DNA from: Photobacterium kishitanii
GTDB taxonomy: Bacteria > Pseudomonadota > Gammaproteobacteria > Enterobacterales > Vibrionaceae
DNA length: 64,000 nt
Assembly: GCF_003026355.1 (NCBI RefSeq)
Contig: NZ_PYON01000016.1
Location: 31,230 to 95,229, forward strand
Reading direction: 5' to 3'
The translations under genes and the position numbers were made by a program. Each line of letters starts with the position of its first letter. The first letter of the stretch is position 1. This document shows, piece after piece, positions 10,603-19,818 of this stretch. The notes beneath the pieces were generated by a model. The model was not told the DNA's origin. It made no database searches and saw nothing but the letters and a program-made list of their open reading frames with translations.

Positions 10603-11243
10603 TACTGGGGTTTCCTCAGCAAAATCACATCATTTCCAACAAACTCAACTTCAAGACCATCACGTTGAGCTAAAAAGCAAAACGTATCATGGCTAAAAAA
10701 GCTGACATGGGTTGGGTCGTTCTTATAGTACCAATGCTCAAAAGCATCAGTGTCGGTTACTAGTTTAGTCATGATCCCAAGCCAACCGCCGGGTTTGACT
10801 AAACGTAGCAACAGCCCCCATTCCTTCGCAGGCTGATAAAAATGCTCGATTGCTTCTGTGCAAGTAACAAAATCATACTGATCCTCTAATACTACGGATT
10901 GTGCCGCAAAATAGGGATCGTAGATCGTCATAGTATACCCCATTTCTGCCAACATCACTGACAAGGTCGGCCCAGGGCCACTACCAAAATCCAACCCAGA
11001 TAAAGGTGGTGATGATAATCGTGTCGCCAATGGAGTGGCTAATCGCCCTAAAAATTGTCGGTAGCCGATATCATTCGGATTATTCCGATGTTGGTCGTAG
11101 ACTAATTTTTCTTGAGACGACGTTAAATGAGTTGTCGGATCGGCATAAATTAATGCACATTGTAAACAGCGAAAATAATCACGATTAGTATCTGCCACTA
11201 ACCAAGTATTATCGTTGCTACCACAAAGTGGACATCTATCCAT
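10602..11243 (-). CDS. Class I SAM-dependent methyltransferase with N-terminal zinc ribbon
   Basis: 213 residues from the ATG at 11243, preceded by GGAG at a 6-nt spacing. An in-frame GTG at 11255 is less likely. The N-terminus has two CxxC pairs (CPLCG, CLQC) typical of a small zinc ribbon. LDFGSGPGP is SAM motif I, and TCTEAIEHF with LLRLVKPGGWLGI are later methyltransferase motifs. The substrate cannot be told from sequence. It shares a TAATG junction with yihI, hinting at a ribosome- or RNA-related job, but that is only context. Confidence 0.85.
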   Translation of the reverse strand: MDRCPLCGSNDNTWLVADTNRDYFRCLQCALIYADPTTHLTSSQEKLVYDQHRNNPNDIGYRQFLGRLATPLATRLSSPPLSGLDFGSGPGPTLSVMLAEMGYTMTIYDPYFAAQSVVLEDQYDFVTCTEAIEHFYQPAKEWGLLLRLVKPGGWLGIMTKLVTDTDAFEHWYYKNDPTHVSFFSHDTFCFLAQRDGLEVEFVGNDVILLRKPQ

Positions 11244-11442
11244 TGTCTTCTCCACAACGACTGAATGTTTACGAACAGCAGCAGCGGTGTAAAATCGAGC
11301 GGGCTATTCTATACCCAATTACGGTTAAGATGTAGTTCTGCTGACAAATTGTTCAATTTATTCGGCTATTTGATCGGATTGATAAGCATAATATCACTGC
11401 TAAATCATAATGATAATCGTAGTAAAAATCGAAATTTAGACG

Positions 11443-11472
11443 AAAAAAAAGCGATAGGTCTGCACCTATCGC
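11443..11472 (-). terminator. Terminator of the CsrB-type RNA
   Basis: A nine-bp stem, 11464-11472 with 11451-11459, and a four-base loop, followed on the minus strand by eight U (11443-11450). Confidence 0.9.
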
Positions 11473-11895
11473 TATATGGGGTAAGCTATGAGCTTATAAT
11501 TCTGTCTAGTCTTTCCGTAACTAGTAAGCAACGTCCCGGTTTAACAAATATCCATTTTTTATGATTGCTATCCATGCCAATATTGTTCGTCACTATCCGA
11601 GTGAATTTTTGCATCCTAATTACCATTCCATGGTTTAGCAACTTATCCTAAGTTGGCGATTCCTATCGCAATGTTACGCTCCAATAACTATACCACCATC
11701 CTTATGCGATACATCATCCTGATGTATCTGAGCTATATTACTATAGCTACCCTCTTTCCATGAGTGTCGACCCTGACTATCCTTACGCTTCCTGCGTCTA
11801 CCCTAGTCTCCTGACCAGACTTCCTGTGTATCCTTTTGGCTTCACTGCCTAAGCTATCCTAGCGCTTCCTATCCAATGTCGCATTCCTTGTCGAC
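11443..11895 (-). ncRNA. csrB: CsrB/CsrC-family regulatory RNA (CsrA decoy)
   Basis: The minus strand of this gene-free interval carries 22 GGA triplets (my count) in about 450 nt, mostly as AGGA or GGA in short hairpin loops. Examples are ACATCAGGATGATGT (11711-11725) and ACGCAGGAAGCGT. Such arrays are the hallmark of CsrB-type RNAs that sequester the translational repressor CsrA. It ends in a canonical terminator (GCGATAGGT, loop, ACCTATCGC, eight U). The proposed 5' end is GTCGAC near 11895, 7 nt after a TAAATT -10. E. coli csrC sits between yihA (engB) and yihI, the same neighbourhood. Ends are inferred; family membership is strong. Confidence 0.88.
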
Positions 11896-12143
11896 AGGAG
11901 TAATTTACCTTAAGCCATCATTAAAACAATGTATCAAGATCACACTTTTGAATGCGTAATAATAGCGACTAACCAAGTCTATGTTCTATAAAATAAAAAA
12001 ATAATCAGCTACAAATAAAATCATCATTACAGCGCTAATCAATGGTCGATCTCTTACAACATCACTGGCTTATTCGCCGTTATTAAAATATTAAAAAATA
12101 GTAATACTAAGCAACCTTAGTGATAATGCTAACAATTCCACCC

Positions 12144-12761
12144 TTAATGTAAGCCACCAACATAAGCAGAGAGTGCATTAATTTCATTATCAGTTAGCTT
12201 AGCGGCAATGGATCGCATCATACTGTTGAGATCATTATTACGAGTCCCTGCTCGAAATTCTTGCAGCTGCAACGCAGTATATTCCGCATTCTGACCTGAA
12301 ATTTTAGGAAAACCAGCGAGACTGGTGCCGTTACCACGTGGTCCATGACAACTAATACAACCAGCAATCCCCCGCTCGGGATCACCAAAACGATATAATG
12401 GCTCAGCAATCGCAATTACAGCTTCAGGGGTCGTATTTGCAGAGATTGGCAATGAGGAGAAATACGCCCCGAGATCCTTCATATCGGTAACTGATAATGC
12501 TGCTGTCATTCCTGCCATAACAGCATTACTTCGACCTTGAGCACCACCACTCGTTACGGCAAGTTTATAATCAACAAGCTGTTTCGTTAAATAATCAGCA
12601 TGTTGACCTGCCAATTTAGGATACTGTGCAATAACCGCATTGCCATCATTACCATGACAAGCAACACAAGTAGCAGCCTTTAATTTACCAGCATTGATAT
12701 CGCCTTGTGCCCAGGCCGAATAACTCGCAACGAGTGTGAATATTAAGACTAATTTTTTCAT
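12144..12761 (-). CDS. Di-haem cytochrome c4
   Basis: Periplasmic electron carrier that feeds terminal oxidases. The 205-residue product has a Sec signal peptide (MKKLVLIFTLVASYSAWA) and two tandem class I cytochrome c domains. Each has one CxxCH haem site (CVACHGNDGN near residue 31, CISCHGPRGNG near 130) and a downstream Met ligand candidate. I chose the ATG at 12761 because it begins the signal peptide; the frame extends to 12797 without support. It is divergent from engB and adjacent to the CsrB-type RNA. Confidence 0.94.
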   Translation of the reverse strand: MKKLVLIFTLVASYSAWAQGDINAGKLKAATCVACHGNDGNAVIAQYPKLAGQHADYLTKQLVDYKLAVTSGGAQGRSNAVMAGMTAALSVTDMKDLGAYFSSLPISANTTPEAVIAIAEPLYRFGDPERGIAGCISCHGPRGNGTSLAGFPKISGQNAEYTALQLQEFRAGTRNNDLNSMMRSIAAKLTDNEINALSAYVGGLH

Positions 12762-12916
12762 AAAATTCCATTTATAATTATAGGGCTTCCGTACCACAAG
12801 TAATGCTTAGTGACATGGTATACAATACGACCATAAACCAAACACGGTTTAATATATCTTAGACAATTTCACAAAAAAGCGCTCATTTACAATGTGAGGG
12901 CTTGACGGAGTTAACA

Positions 12917-13585
12917 GTGAATCAACCTCTCAACTATAGAAATACCAGTTTTATTACAAGTGCACCGGATATTCGTCACTTGCCACAAGATGTCGGCGTT
13001 GAGATCGCATTTGCTGGTCGCTCCAATGCCGGTAAATCAAGTGCACTAAATCGCCTAACCGATCAAAAAGGTTTGGCTCGTACTTCTAAAACGCCTGGCC
13101 GTACTCAATTAATCAACATGTTTGAAGTCATTAATGGCTGTAACTTAATTGACTTACCTGGCTACGGTTTTGCCCAAGTACCACTCGAGCTAAAATTAAA
13201 ATGGCAAAAAGCATTAGGTGAATACCTTCAGCGCCGTGAATGTTTACAGGGCTTAGTGGTATTAATGGATATCCGCCATCCAATGAAAGATCTTGATCAA
13301 CAAATGATCAACTGGGCAATTGAAAGTAGCTTACCTGTTTTAGTGTTATTAACTAAAGCTGACAAATTAAAGAGTGGTGCACGGAAAGCACAAGTACTAA
13401 AAATCCGTGAAATGTCGAAAGAATTTGGCGGGAGTGTTCAAGTTGAAGCTTTCTCATCATTGAAAGGGATTGGCGTTGATCAAGTTCGCCGCAAACTGGA
13501 TGAGTGGTATGCACCAGAGCTTGAACGTCAACGTGTATTGGCAGCTGATGACAGTGAGATTTTTAATCTCCCTCCTGCAGAATAA
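12917..13585 (+). CDS. engB: Ribosome biogenesis GTP-binding protein EngB/YsxC
   Basis: GTPase needed for 50S subunit assembly and usually essential. Motifs: GRSNAGKSS (G1), the G2 region around [15 protein letters not shown] (G3), TKADKLK (G4) and SSLKG (G5). The GTG at 12917 has GGAG 6 nt upstream and yields 222 residues starting [11 protein letters not shown], which matches the enteric N-terminus. A TTG at 12902 is an alternative start. In E. coli yihA lies between spf and csrC, as here. Confidence 0.95.
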   Translation: MNQPLNYRNTSFITSAPDIRHLPQDVGVEIAFAGRSNAGKSSALNRLTDQKGLARTSKTPGRTQLINMFEVINGCNLIDLPGYGFAQVPLELKLKWQKALGEYLQRRECLQGLVVLMDIRHPMKDLDQQMINWAIESSLPVLVLLTKADKLKSGARKAQVLKIREMSKEFGGSVQVEAFSSLKGIGVDQVRRKLDEWYAPELERQRVLAADDSEIFNLPPAE

Positions 13586-13611
13586 AATCCTGACACTGCT
13601 AAACAACACTA

Positions 13612-13637
13612 AAAATCCCCCACCATCATTGGTGGGG
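13612..13637 (-). terminator. Hairpin with minus-strand U-run downstream of engB
   Basis: CCCCACCA (13618-13625) pairs with TGGTGGGG (13630-13637) across TCAT. The T-run lies on the minus strand (complement of 13612-13616), so it ends leftward transcription. It could stop read-through from the small RNAs to its right or end a further short RNA. It could also protect the 3' end of the engB mRNA. Confidence 0.6.
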
Positions 13638-13897
13638 TAAATGCAGAGAGAATTTAGATATTGTTATTATAATCATTCGAGAATTGATTATTTCATTAAC
13701 TAATGCAACCGCTGTTACTGTACTAGATAGCCTTATTTAGTCGTTTTGAGATGCACTCCACACCCCTCCCCGATTTAAAGTTGTTAATCATATTGATTAC
13801 AGCACATTATTTTAGTTGAAAAACAAGTTTACTAATTCTTAACAACTTTAAACATTTATGGAATTAAATTACACCATCATTTGTTCAAAAAAAAACC

Positions 13898-13931
13898 AAA
13901 AAAAAAGCCATTCTCAATACCGAGAATGGCT
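13898..13931 (-). terminator. Terminator of the candidate small RNA
   Basis: A ten-bp perfect stem (13906-13915 with 13922-13931), a six-base loop and nine U on the minus strand. Confidence 0.88.
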
Positions 13932-13999
13932 ATTTCATGTCTTTGTTTGCCCGCTAGTCATTGTAACTAACCAACAAAATAAAATATGAACAAGAAGCT
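13898..13999 (-). ncRNA. Candidate small RNA downstream of Spot 42 (VSsrna24-like position)
   Basis: A perfect -10 (TATAAT, complement of 14006-14011) has TTTAAA 16 bp upstream (14028-14033), predicting a start near 13999. About 100 nt later a strong terminator follows: AGCCATTCTC with GAGAATGGCT and nine U. No ORF is present. The start lies about 250 nt beyond the 3' end of Spot 42. I recall that in Aliivibrio salmonicida a small RNA, VSsrna24, is encoded about 260 nt downstream of spf. Position supports homology, but I cannot compare sequences here. Confidence 0.7.
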
Positions 14000-14248
14000 G
14001 TTTCTATTATAGCCTGCCAATTTAAAATTTAAAGTATTTACTCTAAAAAATACGCAAACAAATAAACACTAATGAATCAAAATGGCGAATAAAGATAAAG
14101 CAATTGACAATAGTGACAAAAAATCACCAACTTTATTGATTTCGAATGATAAACAAACACAATAAGTGTCTTGATAACGATTAAATAGCAATAAAAAAGT
14201 AAGCTTAGGCAGCGCATATAGCGAGGATGAATTTTGCTTTGGCACAAT

Positions 14249-14355
14249 AAAAAACGCCCCGGTCCAATAAATAGACCGGGGCAGCTGAATCAGCCAAATC
14301 CAATAACGTGAAACAAAAGGTCTGAAAGATAGAACATCTTACCTCTGTACCCTAC
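14249..14355 (-). ncRNA. spf: Spot 42 small RNA
   Basis: On the minus strand the RNA begins GUAGGGUACAGAGGUAAGAU. Its first 40 or so bases match E. coli Spot 42 as I remember it, including the unstructured galK-pairing regions. GGAUUUGGCUGA is also kept, and the RNA ends with a terminator (GCCCCGGTC stem, six U). It is 107 nt long against 109 in E. coli. Hfq-dependent Spot 42 represses secondary carbon metabolism mRNAs when glucose is plentiful and is itself repressed by cAMP-CRP. The polA-spf-engB order is conserved. TACAGT at 14363-14368 is a suitable -10. Confidence 0.96.
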
Positions 14356-14457
14356 GTTAGTAACTGTATATCAATCACTCAGTTTTTGGAAGTCTTTGTC
14401 GTAGTTTTTTTTCATACTTTTGTAAGTAATTTTTACATAACCGTTCTTATTTTTAAC

Positions 14458-14486
14458 AAAAAAAATAGTTGATCTCACGACCAACT
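14458..14486 (-). terminator. Terminator of polA
   Basis: Minus-strand AGTTGGTC (14479-14486) pairs with GATCAACT (14467-14474, one G-U pair) around GTGA, then an A and a U-rich run. It lies about 30 nt after the polA stop and upstream of the Spot 42 promoter. Confidence 0.7.
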
Positions 14487-14515
14487 TTTATTTAATTCAT
14501 CAATAACGATATTAA

Positions 14516-17287
14516 TTAGTGGGCTTGATCCCAATTATCACCGTAACCAGCCTCAGCAATTAATGGAACAGCTAACGTTGCTGCTTGCTCCATTAATTGA
14601 CGAACTTTTACCGTCACAGTGTCTAATGCAGATTCCTCCACTTCAAATACTAATTCATCGTGTACTTGCATTAACAAGCTCACTTGACCTTGTGGCTGTT
14701 GTTGCACCCATTCATCGACTGCAATCATGGCTAATTTAATAATATCAGCCGCCGTTCCTTGCATTGGAGCATTAATTGCCGCTCGCTCTGCTGCTTTACG
14801 ACGTAAACCATTACGCGCTTTAATGTCAGGCAGATACAAACGACGACCGAACAAGGTTTCAACATACCCCTGTTCTGCCGCACTATTACGCGTGCTTTCC
14901 ATATACTCTAAAACACCAGGATAGCGCTCAAAATACACATTCATATAATCTTGAGCTTCATTACGTCCCATATCGAGTTGCTTGGCTAAACCAAACGCAC
15001 TCATGCCGTAAATTAACCCAAAGTTAATCGCTTTAGCGCGTCGACGCTGCTCGGTGCTCACATCATCAATCGCTAATCCTAGAATTTCAGCCGCAGTTGC
15101 CGCATGGATATCTTTACCATGACGGAATGCATCCAACAACGCGGGATCACCAGAAAGATGCGCCATAATGCGTAATTCAATTTGAGAATAATCGACTGCC
15201 AGAATTTTATAACCCGGCTTGGCAACGAATGCTTGGCGAATACGACGGCCTTCAGGGTTACGTACTGGAATATTTTGCAGGTTAGGCTCACTGGATGATA
15301 AGCGTCCAGTAACGGTGCCTGTTTGATGATAAGAAGTGTGTACTCGGCCAGTTACCGCATTAACCATTTTCGGTAATTTATCAGAGTAAGTAGACTTAAG
15401 CTTAGCTAAGCCACGGTATTCTAATAATAATTTTGGTAATGGATAATCTAACGCCAACTCTTGCAATACTTCTTCATTGGTTGACGGTGTACCTGATGGG
15501 GTTTTTTTAATTACGGGTAATCCCATTTTTTCAAACAGAATGGCTTGTAATTGTTTCGGTGAGCTTAAATTAAACTCTTGCCCTGCTAATTCATAAGCCA
15601 GTTTTTCAATCTCATCTAATCGTTGCGCTAATTCTATTGATTGCGCTCCAAGCAGCATACTATCAATGTAAACACCAGTGCGCTCCATACGAGATAACAC
15701 TGGCACTAACGGCATTTCGATAGTTTCAAAAACTTTTTTCAGCTTTTCATCTGCTGCAACTTTTGGATACAACGCATTATGCAAGCGCAAGGTAATATCA
15801 GCGTCTTCTGCAGCATACGGTCCTGCTTGTTCAAGATCGATTTGGTTAAAGGTTAATTGCTTCTTACCTTTTCCAGCAATATCTTCAAAACTAATATTTT
15901 TATGCTCAAGGTAACGCAGTGCTAGGCTGTCCATATCATGACGACCAACTACGCTGTTATAAACATAAGATTCAAGCATGGTATCAAATTTAATACCCTG
16001 CATATCAATGTCATATCGCGCGATAATACTGGCATCGAATTTTAAATTTTGGCCAACTTTCGCTAAATTTTTATCTTCTAATAATGGCTTTAATTGCGCT
16101 AATACCCAATCACGATCGAGTTGTGCTGGCGCATCGAGATAATCATGAGCAACCGGAACATAAGCAGCCCTGCCTTCTTCAACTGCAAATGACACTCCAA
16201 TTAAGTTAGCGGTCATATAATCAAGACCGTCGGTCTCGGTATCAAATGCAAATACATCGGCATTTTTTAATTGGGTTAACCAGTTATTAAAGCTTGCCTC
16301 ATCCAATACGGTTTCGTAACCACTACGATCAATGGTTGGAGCGATGATTTTAGGCTCAGTGGTCGCAGTTGCAGCACTTTCATCCGCAACAATGCGGCCA
16401 TCACTGCCATCTAACATTTCAGTTAGCCAGCGACGGAACTGTAATTTACCAAACAATTCAGTCAGTGCATCAGTATCAGGTACACCTTTACACAACTGTT
16501 CTGGCGCCAGTTCTAGTTCAACATCAAGCTTAATCGTTGCCAATTTATAAGACATATAAGCCGCTTCTTTATTATCAAGCAACTTTTTCGCCATCGTTTT
16601 TGAACCACGAAATCCCAATGGCGCAATATCATCAAGATTAGCGTACAAAGAATCTAAACTACCAATACCTGTTAATAGTGCTTTCGCTGTTTTTTCACCC
16701 ACCCCAGGAACACCTGGAATATTATCAACCTTATCTCCCATTAAAGCTAAATAGTCGATAATCAACTCTGGCCCAATACCAAACTTATCCACAACACCAG
16801 CCGGATCCATCACCACATCAGTCATGGTATTGATCAAGGTAACATTTTGATCTACCAGCTGTGCCATATCTTTATCACCAGTACTGATCAACACAGGCAT
16901 CCCTTGTTTAGATGCCTGCGTCGCCAGCGTGCCGATCACATCATCAGCTTCAACGCCAGAGATCGAGATCAATGGTAACCCCATCGCTTTGATCACTGCA
17001 TGTAATGGCTCAATCTGTCCTCGAAGATCCTCCGGCATCGGGGGACGATTAGCTTTATATTCAGGATACATATCATCACGGAATGTTTTACCTTTGGCAT
17101 CAAAGATAACCGCAATACGATCGGTCGAGAACTGGCGTAGCATACTGCGTAGCATGTTTACTACACCGTAAATTGCACCTGTCGGCTCGCCATCGGAATT
17201 AGTGAAATTAGGCGCAGCATGATAAGCGCGATAAAGATAAGAGGATCCATCAATAAGGATCAATGGATTTTCAGGAATCGTAGCCAT
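14516..17287 (-). CDS. polA: DNA polymerase I
   Basis: Repair and Okazaki-fragment polymerase, 923 residues from the ATG at 17287. An in-frame TTG at 17311 adds eight residues and is not supported by homology. N-terminal 5' nuclease domain: [16 protein letters not shown], acidic cluster [10 protein letters not shown], helix-hairpin-helix [12 protein letters not shown]. The 3'-5' exonuclease domain is active-type, with [10 protein letters not shown] near residue 350. Polymerase domain: [17 protein letters not shown] (motif A), [15 protein letters not shown] (motif B) and QVHDELVFE (motif C). All three activities therefore appear intact. DnaA-box-like sequences lie upstream (17450-17590). Confidence 0.98.
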   Translation of the reverse strand: MATIPENPLILIDGSSYLYRAYHAAPNFTNSDGEPTGAIYGVVNMLRSMLRQFSTDRIAVIFDAKGKTFRDDMYPEYKANRPPMPEDLRGQIEPLHAVIKAMGLPLISISGVEADDVIGTLATQASKQGMPVLISTGDKDMAQLVDQNVTLINTMTDVVMDPAGVVDKFGIGPELIIDYLALMGDKVDNIPGVPGVGEKTAKALLTGIGSLDSLYANLDDIAPLGFRGSKTMAKKLLDNKEAAYMSYKLATIKLDVELELAPEQLCKGVPDTDALTELFGKLQFRRWLTEMLDGSDGRIVADESAATATTEPKIIAPTIDRSGYETVLDEASFNNWLTQLKNADVFAFDTETDGLDYMTANLIGVSFAVEEGRAAYVPVAHDYLDAPAQLDRDWVLAQLKPLLEDKNLAKVGQNLKFDASIIARYDIDMQGIKFDTMLESYVYNSVVGRHDMDSLALRYLEHKNISFEDIAGKGKKQLTFNQIDLEQAGPYAAEDADITLRLHNALYPKVAADEKLKKVFETIEMPLVPVLSRMERTGVYIDSMLLGAQSIELAQRLDEIEKLAYELAGQEFNLSSPKQLQAILFEKMGLPVIKKTPSGTPSTNEEVLQELALDYPLPKLLLEYRGLAKLKSTYSDKLPKMVNAVTGRVHTSYHQTGTVTGRLSSSEPNLQNIPVRNPEGRRIRQAFVAKPGYKILAVDYSQIELRIMAHLSGDPALLDAFRHGKDIHAATAAEILGLAIDDVSTEQRRRAKAINFGLIYGMSAFGLAKQLDMGRNEAQDYMNVYFERYPGVLEYMESTRNSAAEQGYVETLFGRRLYLPDIKARNGLRRKAAERAAINAPMQGTAADIIKLAMIAVDEWVQQQPQGQVSLLMQVHDELVFEVEESALDTVTVKVRQLMEQAATLAVPLIAEAGYGDNWDQAH

Positions 17288-17663
17288 AAGGTTATTCTTA
17301 TATCCAAGCAAAAGTAGTTCAGGTTAGGTCTATTATCGACCAAATTTATCCCTACACCACAGAAAAAATGCAATGTTTACTAGAATGCCATGCCAAACCG
17401 CAACTGTTAACTGCTGTTTTGTGTTATTCATCCATTTTCTGTGGATAACTTTGTTAGTATTTAATTTACGCCAGTTGATCGTTTTTTATATAAAAATAAA
17501 AATTACCCATGATTGTATTTATTTTCATATACTTAATAAGATAGCTTGATTTAGATCCTCGATCCCATATTGATCATTGATTGTGGACAACCTTAGCTAG
17601 ATAATCGTAACCAAGCTGATAATAACAACAATATAACTATATTTGATTAGTTAGGATGCCATT

Positions 17664-18314
17664 ATGAAGAAAATTGCAGTAATTTTAAGCGGTTCAGGCG
17701 TGTTTGATGGAACCGAAATTCATGAAGCGGTATTAGCCTTATTAGCCATTGAACAACAAGGAGCAAGTTGGCATTGCTTTGCACCCAATATTGATCAACA
17801 TCTGGTGATTAACCATCTCAATGGTGAGGTGACTCATGAAGTTCGTAACGTTTTAGTTGAATCGGCTCGCATTGCCCGCGGTAATATTACCGATGTCGTC
17901 TCTTTAAATATTAATGACTATGATGCGCTGTTGGTACCAGGAGGGTTTGGCGTCACCAATAATTTATCTGATTTTGCTCTTCACGGCAGTGCCTGCCAGC
18001 TCAATGAAGATGTTAAACAAGCCTGCCAAGCATTTGCTCAAGCGAATAAACCTGCTGCCTATTTATGTATAGCCCCAACCTTGATCCCACAGATCTATGG
18101 CCCAGGCGCGAAAGCAACGATCGGTGATGATCCTGATACTACAGCCGCATTTAATGCGATGGGGGGCGAGCATGTACAATGCCCTGTCGATGATTTTGTT
18201 CTCGATCAAAAGCGACGTTTATTAACGACACCAGCTTACATGTTAGCAACTAACATCAGTGAAGCTGCAACGGGAATCAATAAACTGGTACGAGAATTAA
18301 TAAAATTGGCATAA
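17664..18314 (+). CDS. elbB: Isoprenoid biosynthesis/glyoxalase-like protein ElbB
   Basis: DJ-1/PfpI superfamily protein of 216 residues. E. coli ElbB has weak glyoxalase activity and was linked genetically to isoprenoid synthesis; the physiological role is unclear. Visible features are VILSGSGVFDGTEIHEAV at the N-terminus, LLVPGGFGVTNNLSDF, and the nucleophile-elbow strand AYLCIAPTLIPQI with the candidate catalytic Cys near residue 133. It is a single gene, divergent from polA. Confidence 0.92.
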   Translation: MKKIAVILSGSGVFDGTEIHEAVLALLAIEQQGASWHCFAPNIDQHLVINHLNGEVTHEVRNVLVESARIARGNITDVVSLNINDYDALLVPGGFGVTNNLSDFALHGSACQLNEDVKQACQAFAQANKPAAYLCIAPTLIPQIYGPGAKATIGDDPDTTAAFNAMGGEHVQCPVDDFVLDQKRRLLTTPAYMLATNISEAATGINKLVRELIKLA

Positions 18315-18340
18315 GCATAATAATGATTATTAAACGCTTA

Positions 18341-18374
18341 AAAAGAAAAAGCGGCGCACTGTGTTATGCGCCGC
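18341..18374 (-). terminator. Terminator downstream of the GNAT gene
   Basis: GCGGCGCA (18351-18358) pairs with TGCGCCGC (18367-18374), and the complement of AAAAGAAAAA supplies a U-rich tail on the minus strand. It lies about 200 nt beyond the GNAT stop, also close to the elbB stop. The interval 18375-18580 is otherwise gene-free. It holds an imperfect dyad, ATTCTCAA...TTGAGAAT, and two copies of TAAGTTGCA. Confidence 0.55.
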
Positions 18375-18580
18375 GTAGCAAAAGTAGTAATTGGTTTTTA
18401 GCCCTACACTAATCACCATTACCAAGCTGAAGTACACTGGAAGCAATGTGAGCAATGTCGTGCTATCAAGCACCAGAAAAAGTGTTTTCTCTAGTACCTA
18501 AAAGCACGTTAATAATAACCATTCTCAACTAAGTTGCAACATCTAATTGAGAATAAGTTGCATTTGGTTATTAAATTCAA

Positions 18581-19021
18581 TTAAATCTGCTTGGTAAAAC
18601 CCAACCTATAGTCACGCAACTGGCCTTTCTTTTCCATATTTTCAATAGCATAGCCATTTCTAAACAATAATCTCACCATGGCAGGAAAGCAGTTACGCGA
18701 CTTGACGTTAATCGTCGTATATGAAGATTGTGCCATCACCCATGCTTCTTGTGCTTCTAATAATTTTTGCGCAATGCCCAATCCACGCCCGCAAGCTAGC
18801 ACTCCGCCAAGCCAGCTATAAAACACCTGCTCAGATAATGCATAACCGACCTTGACCCCAACTAATTGCTATTGATACTCAGCCACCAAAATCAACGTCG
18901 GCTGATGCGCTAATCGTAATCGAATCATCTCGGCATCAATGCCACTGTCTAACTCACTGATGCCAGCGAATACAGTAACAGCTTCAGCTATCGTTCCAAT
19001 ACGTACCACTATTGCAGTCAT
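18581..19021 (-). pseudogene. GNAT N-acetyltransferase interrupted by an in-frame amber codon
   Basis: The minus strand from the ATG at 19021 (GGAGA upstream at a good spacing) reads MTAIVVRIGTIAEAVTVF and continues to TAG at 18869-18871 (codon 51). Beyond it the same frame runs to 18581, giving KVGYALSEQ, then RGLGIAQKLLEAQE (the acetyl-CoA loop Q/RxxGxG/A) and the C-terminal SRNCFPAMVRLLFRNGYAI. Total length, 146 codons, suits a complete GNAT domain. The context CAA-TAG-CAA suggests one C-to-T change in a glutamine codon. It could be a recent pseudogene, a sequencing error or a suppressed codon. The substrate is unknown. Confidence 0.85.
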
Positions 19022-19095
19022 TATTCAGTCTCCTTTGATTAGGTAAAAAAAATCGGCCGCAGCCGATTTATTTTCAATCCTAAAACCATAATGGT

Positions 19096-19812
19096 TTATT
19101 TACTGACAGTCACAGTATCGCTGAACGGCTGCGGCTTTAAGGTGGTTAGCTTATTAATTAAGTAATTAAGTAGTACCCCATATAAAGGCACAAACAAACC
19201 TAAACTAATAATTAATTTAAAACTGTAATCCACTAACGCAATTTCAGTCCAATTTTGTGCCATAAATGCATCAGGGCTGTGATAAAACGCAATACTAAAA
19301 AATGCCGTCGTATCAAGCGCATTACCAATAATGGTCGATGCTGTGGGCGCGATCCACCACTGTTTCATTTGACGGAGACGATTAAATACCGACACATCCA
19401 ATATTTGTCCCAACAGGTATGCCATAAAACTAGCAATCGCAATCCGGGCAACAAATAAATTGAACTCAGTAAGATGAGCGAAACCTTGATATTGTCCTTT
19501 AAAGAACAGCACTGACAACACATAAGACACAATTAATGCCGGCGCCATTACCCGCCAAATAATTTTTCGTGCCATGCCGGCACCAAAAATACGGACAGTT
19601 AAATCAGTCGCAAGGAAAATAAACGGAAAGGTAAATGCGCCCCAAGTGGTGTGATAACCAAAAATAGTAAACGGCAGTTGGACTAAATAATTACTTGAGG
19701 CGATCACTAATAAATGAAAAGCCACCAAATACGATAAAGCCTTGTGTTGTTGAGCAGCGGTAAAAGCAGTCGTTGTTGTATTCGATATTGTTGCGTTAGA
19801 TAAAGCAGTCAT
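19096..19812 (-). CDS. yhhQ: Queuosine precursor transporter (YhhQ/QPTR family)
   Basis: Inner-membrane importer of the tRNA queuosine precursors preQ0/preQ1. The 238-residue protein has about six hydrophobic helices and the family hallmarks FPFIFLATDLTVRIFG and IGNALDTTAFFSIAF. I start it at the ATG at 19812, which has AGG 6 nt upstream. The in-frame ATG at 19830 lies inside a candidate preQ1-I aptamer and has no ribosome-binding site, and the frame runs on to 19908. Control by a preQ1-sensing leader would fit the transported substrate. Confidence 0.9.
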   Translation of the reverse strand: MTALSNATISNTTTTAFTAAQQHKALSYLVAFHLLVIASSNYLVQLPFTIFGYHTTWGAFTFPFIFLATDLTVRIFGAGMARKIIWRVMAPALIVSYVLSVLFFKGQYQGFAHLTEFNLFVARIAIASFMAYLLGQILDVSVFNRLRQMKQWWIAPTASTIIGNALDTTAFFSIAFYHSPDAFMAQNWTEIALVDYSFKLIISLGLFVPLYGVLLNYLINKLTTLKPQPFSDTVTVSK

Positions 19813-19818
19813 GTAAGA

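Noticed and set aside
11265..11564. 99-residue plus-strand ORF over the terminator end of the CsrB-type RNA
   Set aside because: No ribosome site and no recognisable protein character. The region is explained by the RNA and its terminator on the other strand.
17312..17663. Chromosomal replication origin
   Set aside because: Only two DnaA-box-like sites are present and none of the usual oriC neighbours (mnmG, mioC, dnaA-dnaN) flank the region.
18581..18826. Independent 81-residue gene
   Set aside because: It is the C-terminal part of the GNAT frame that continues upstream through one amber codon to an ATG with a good ribosome site.
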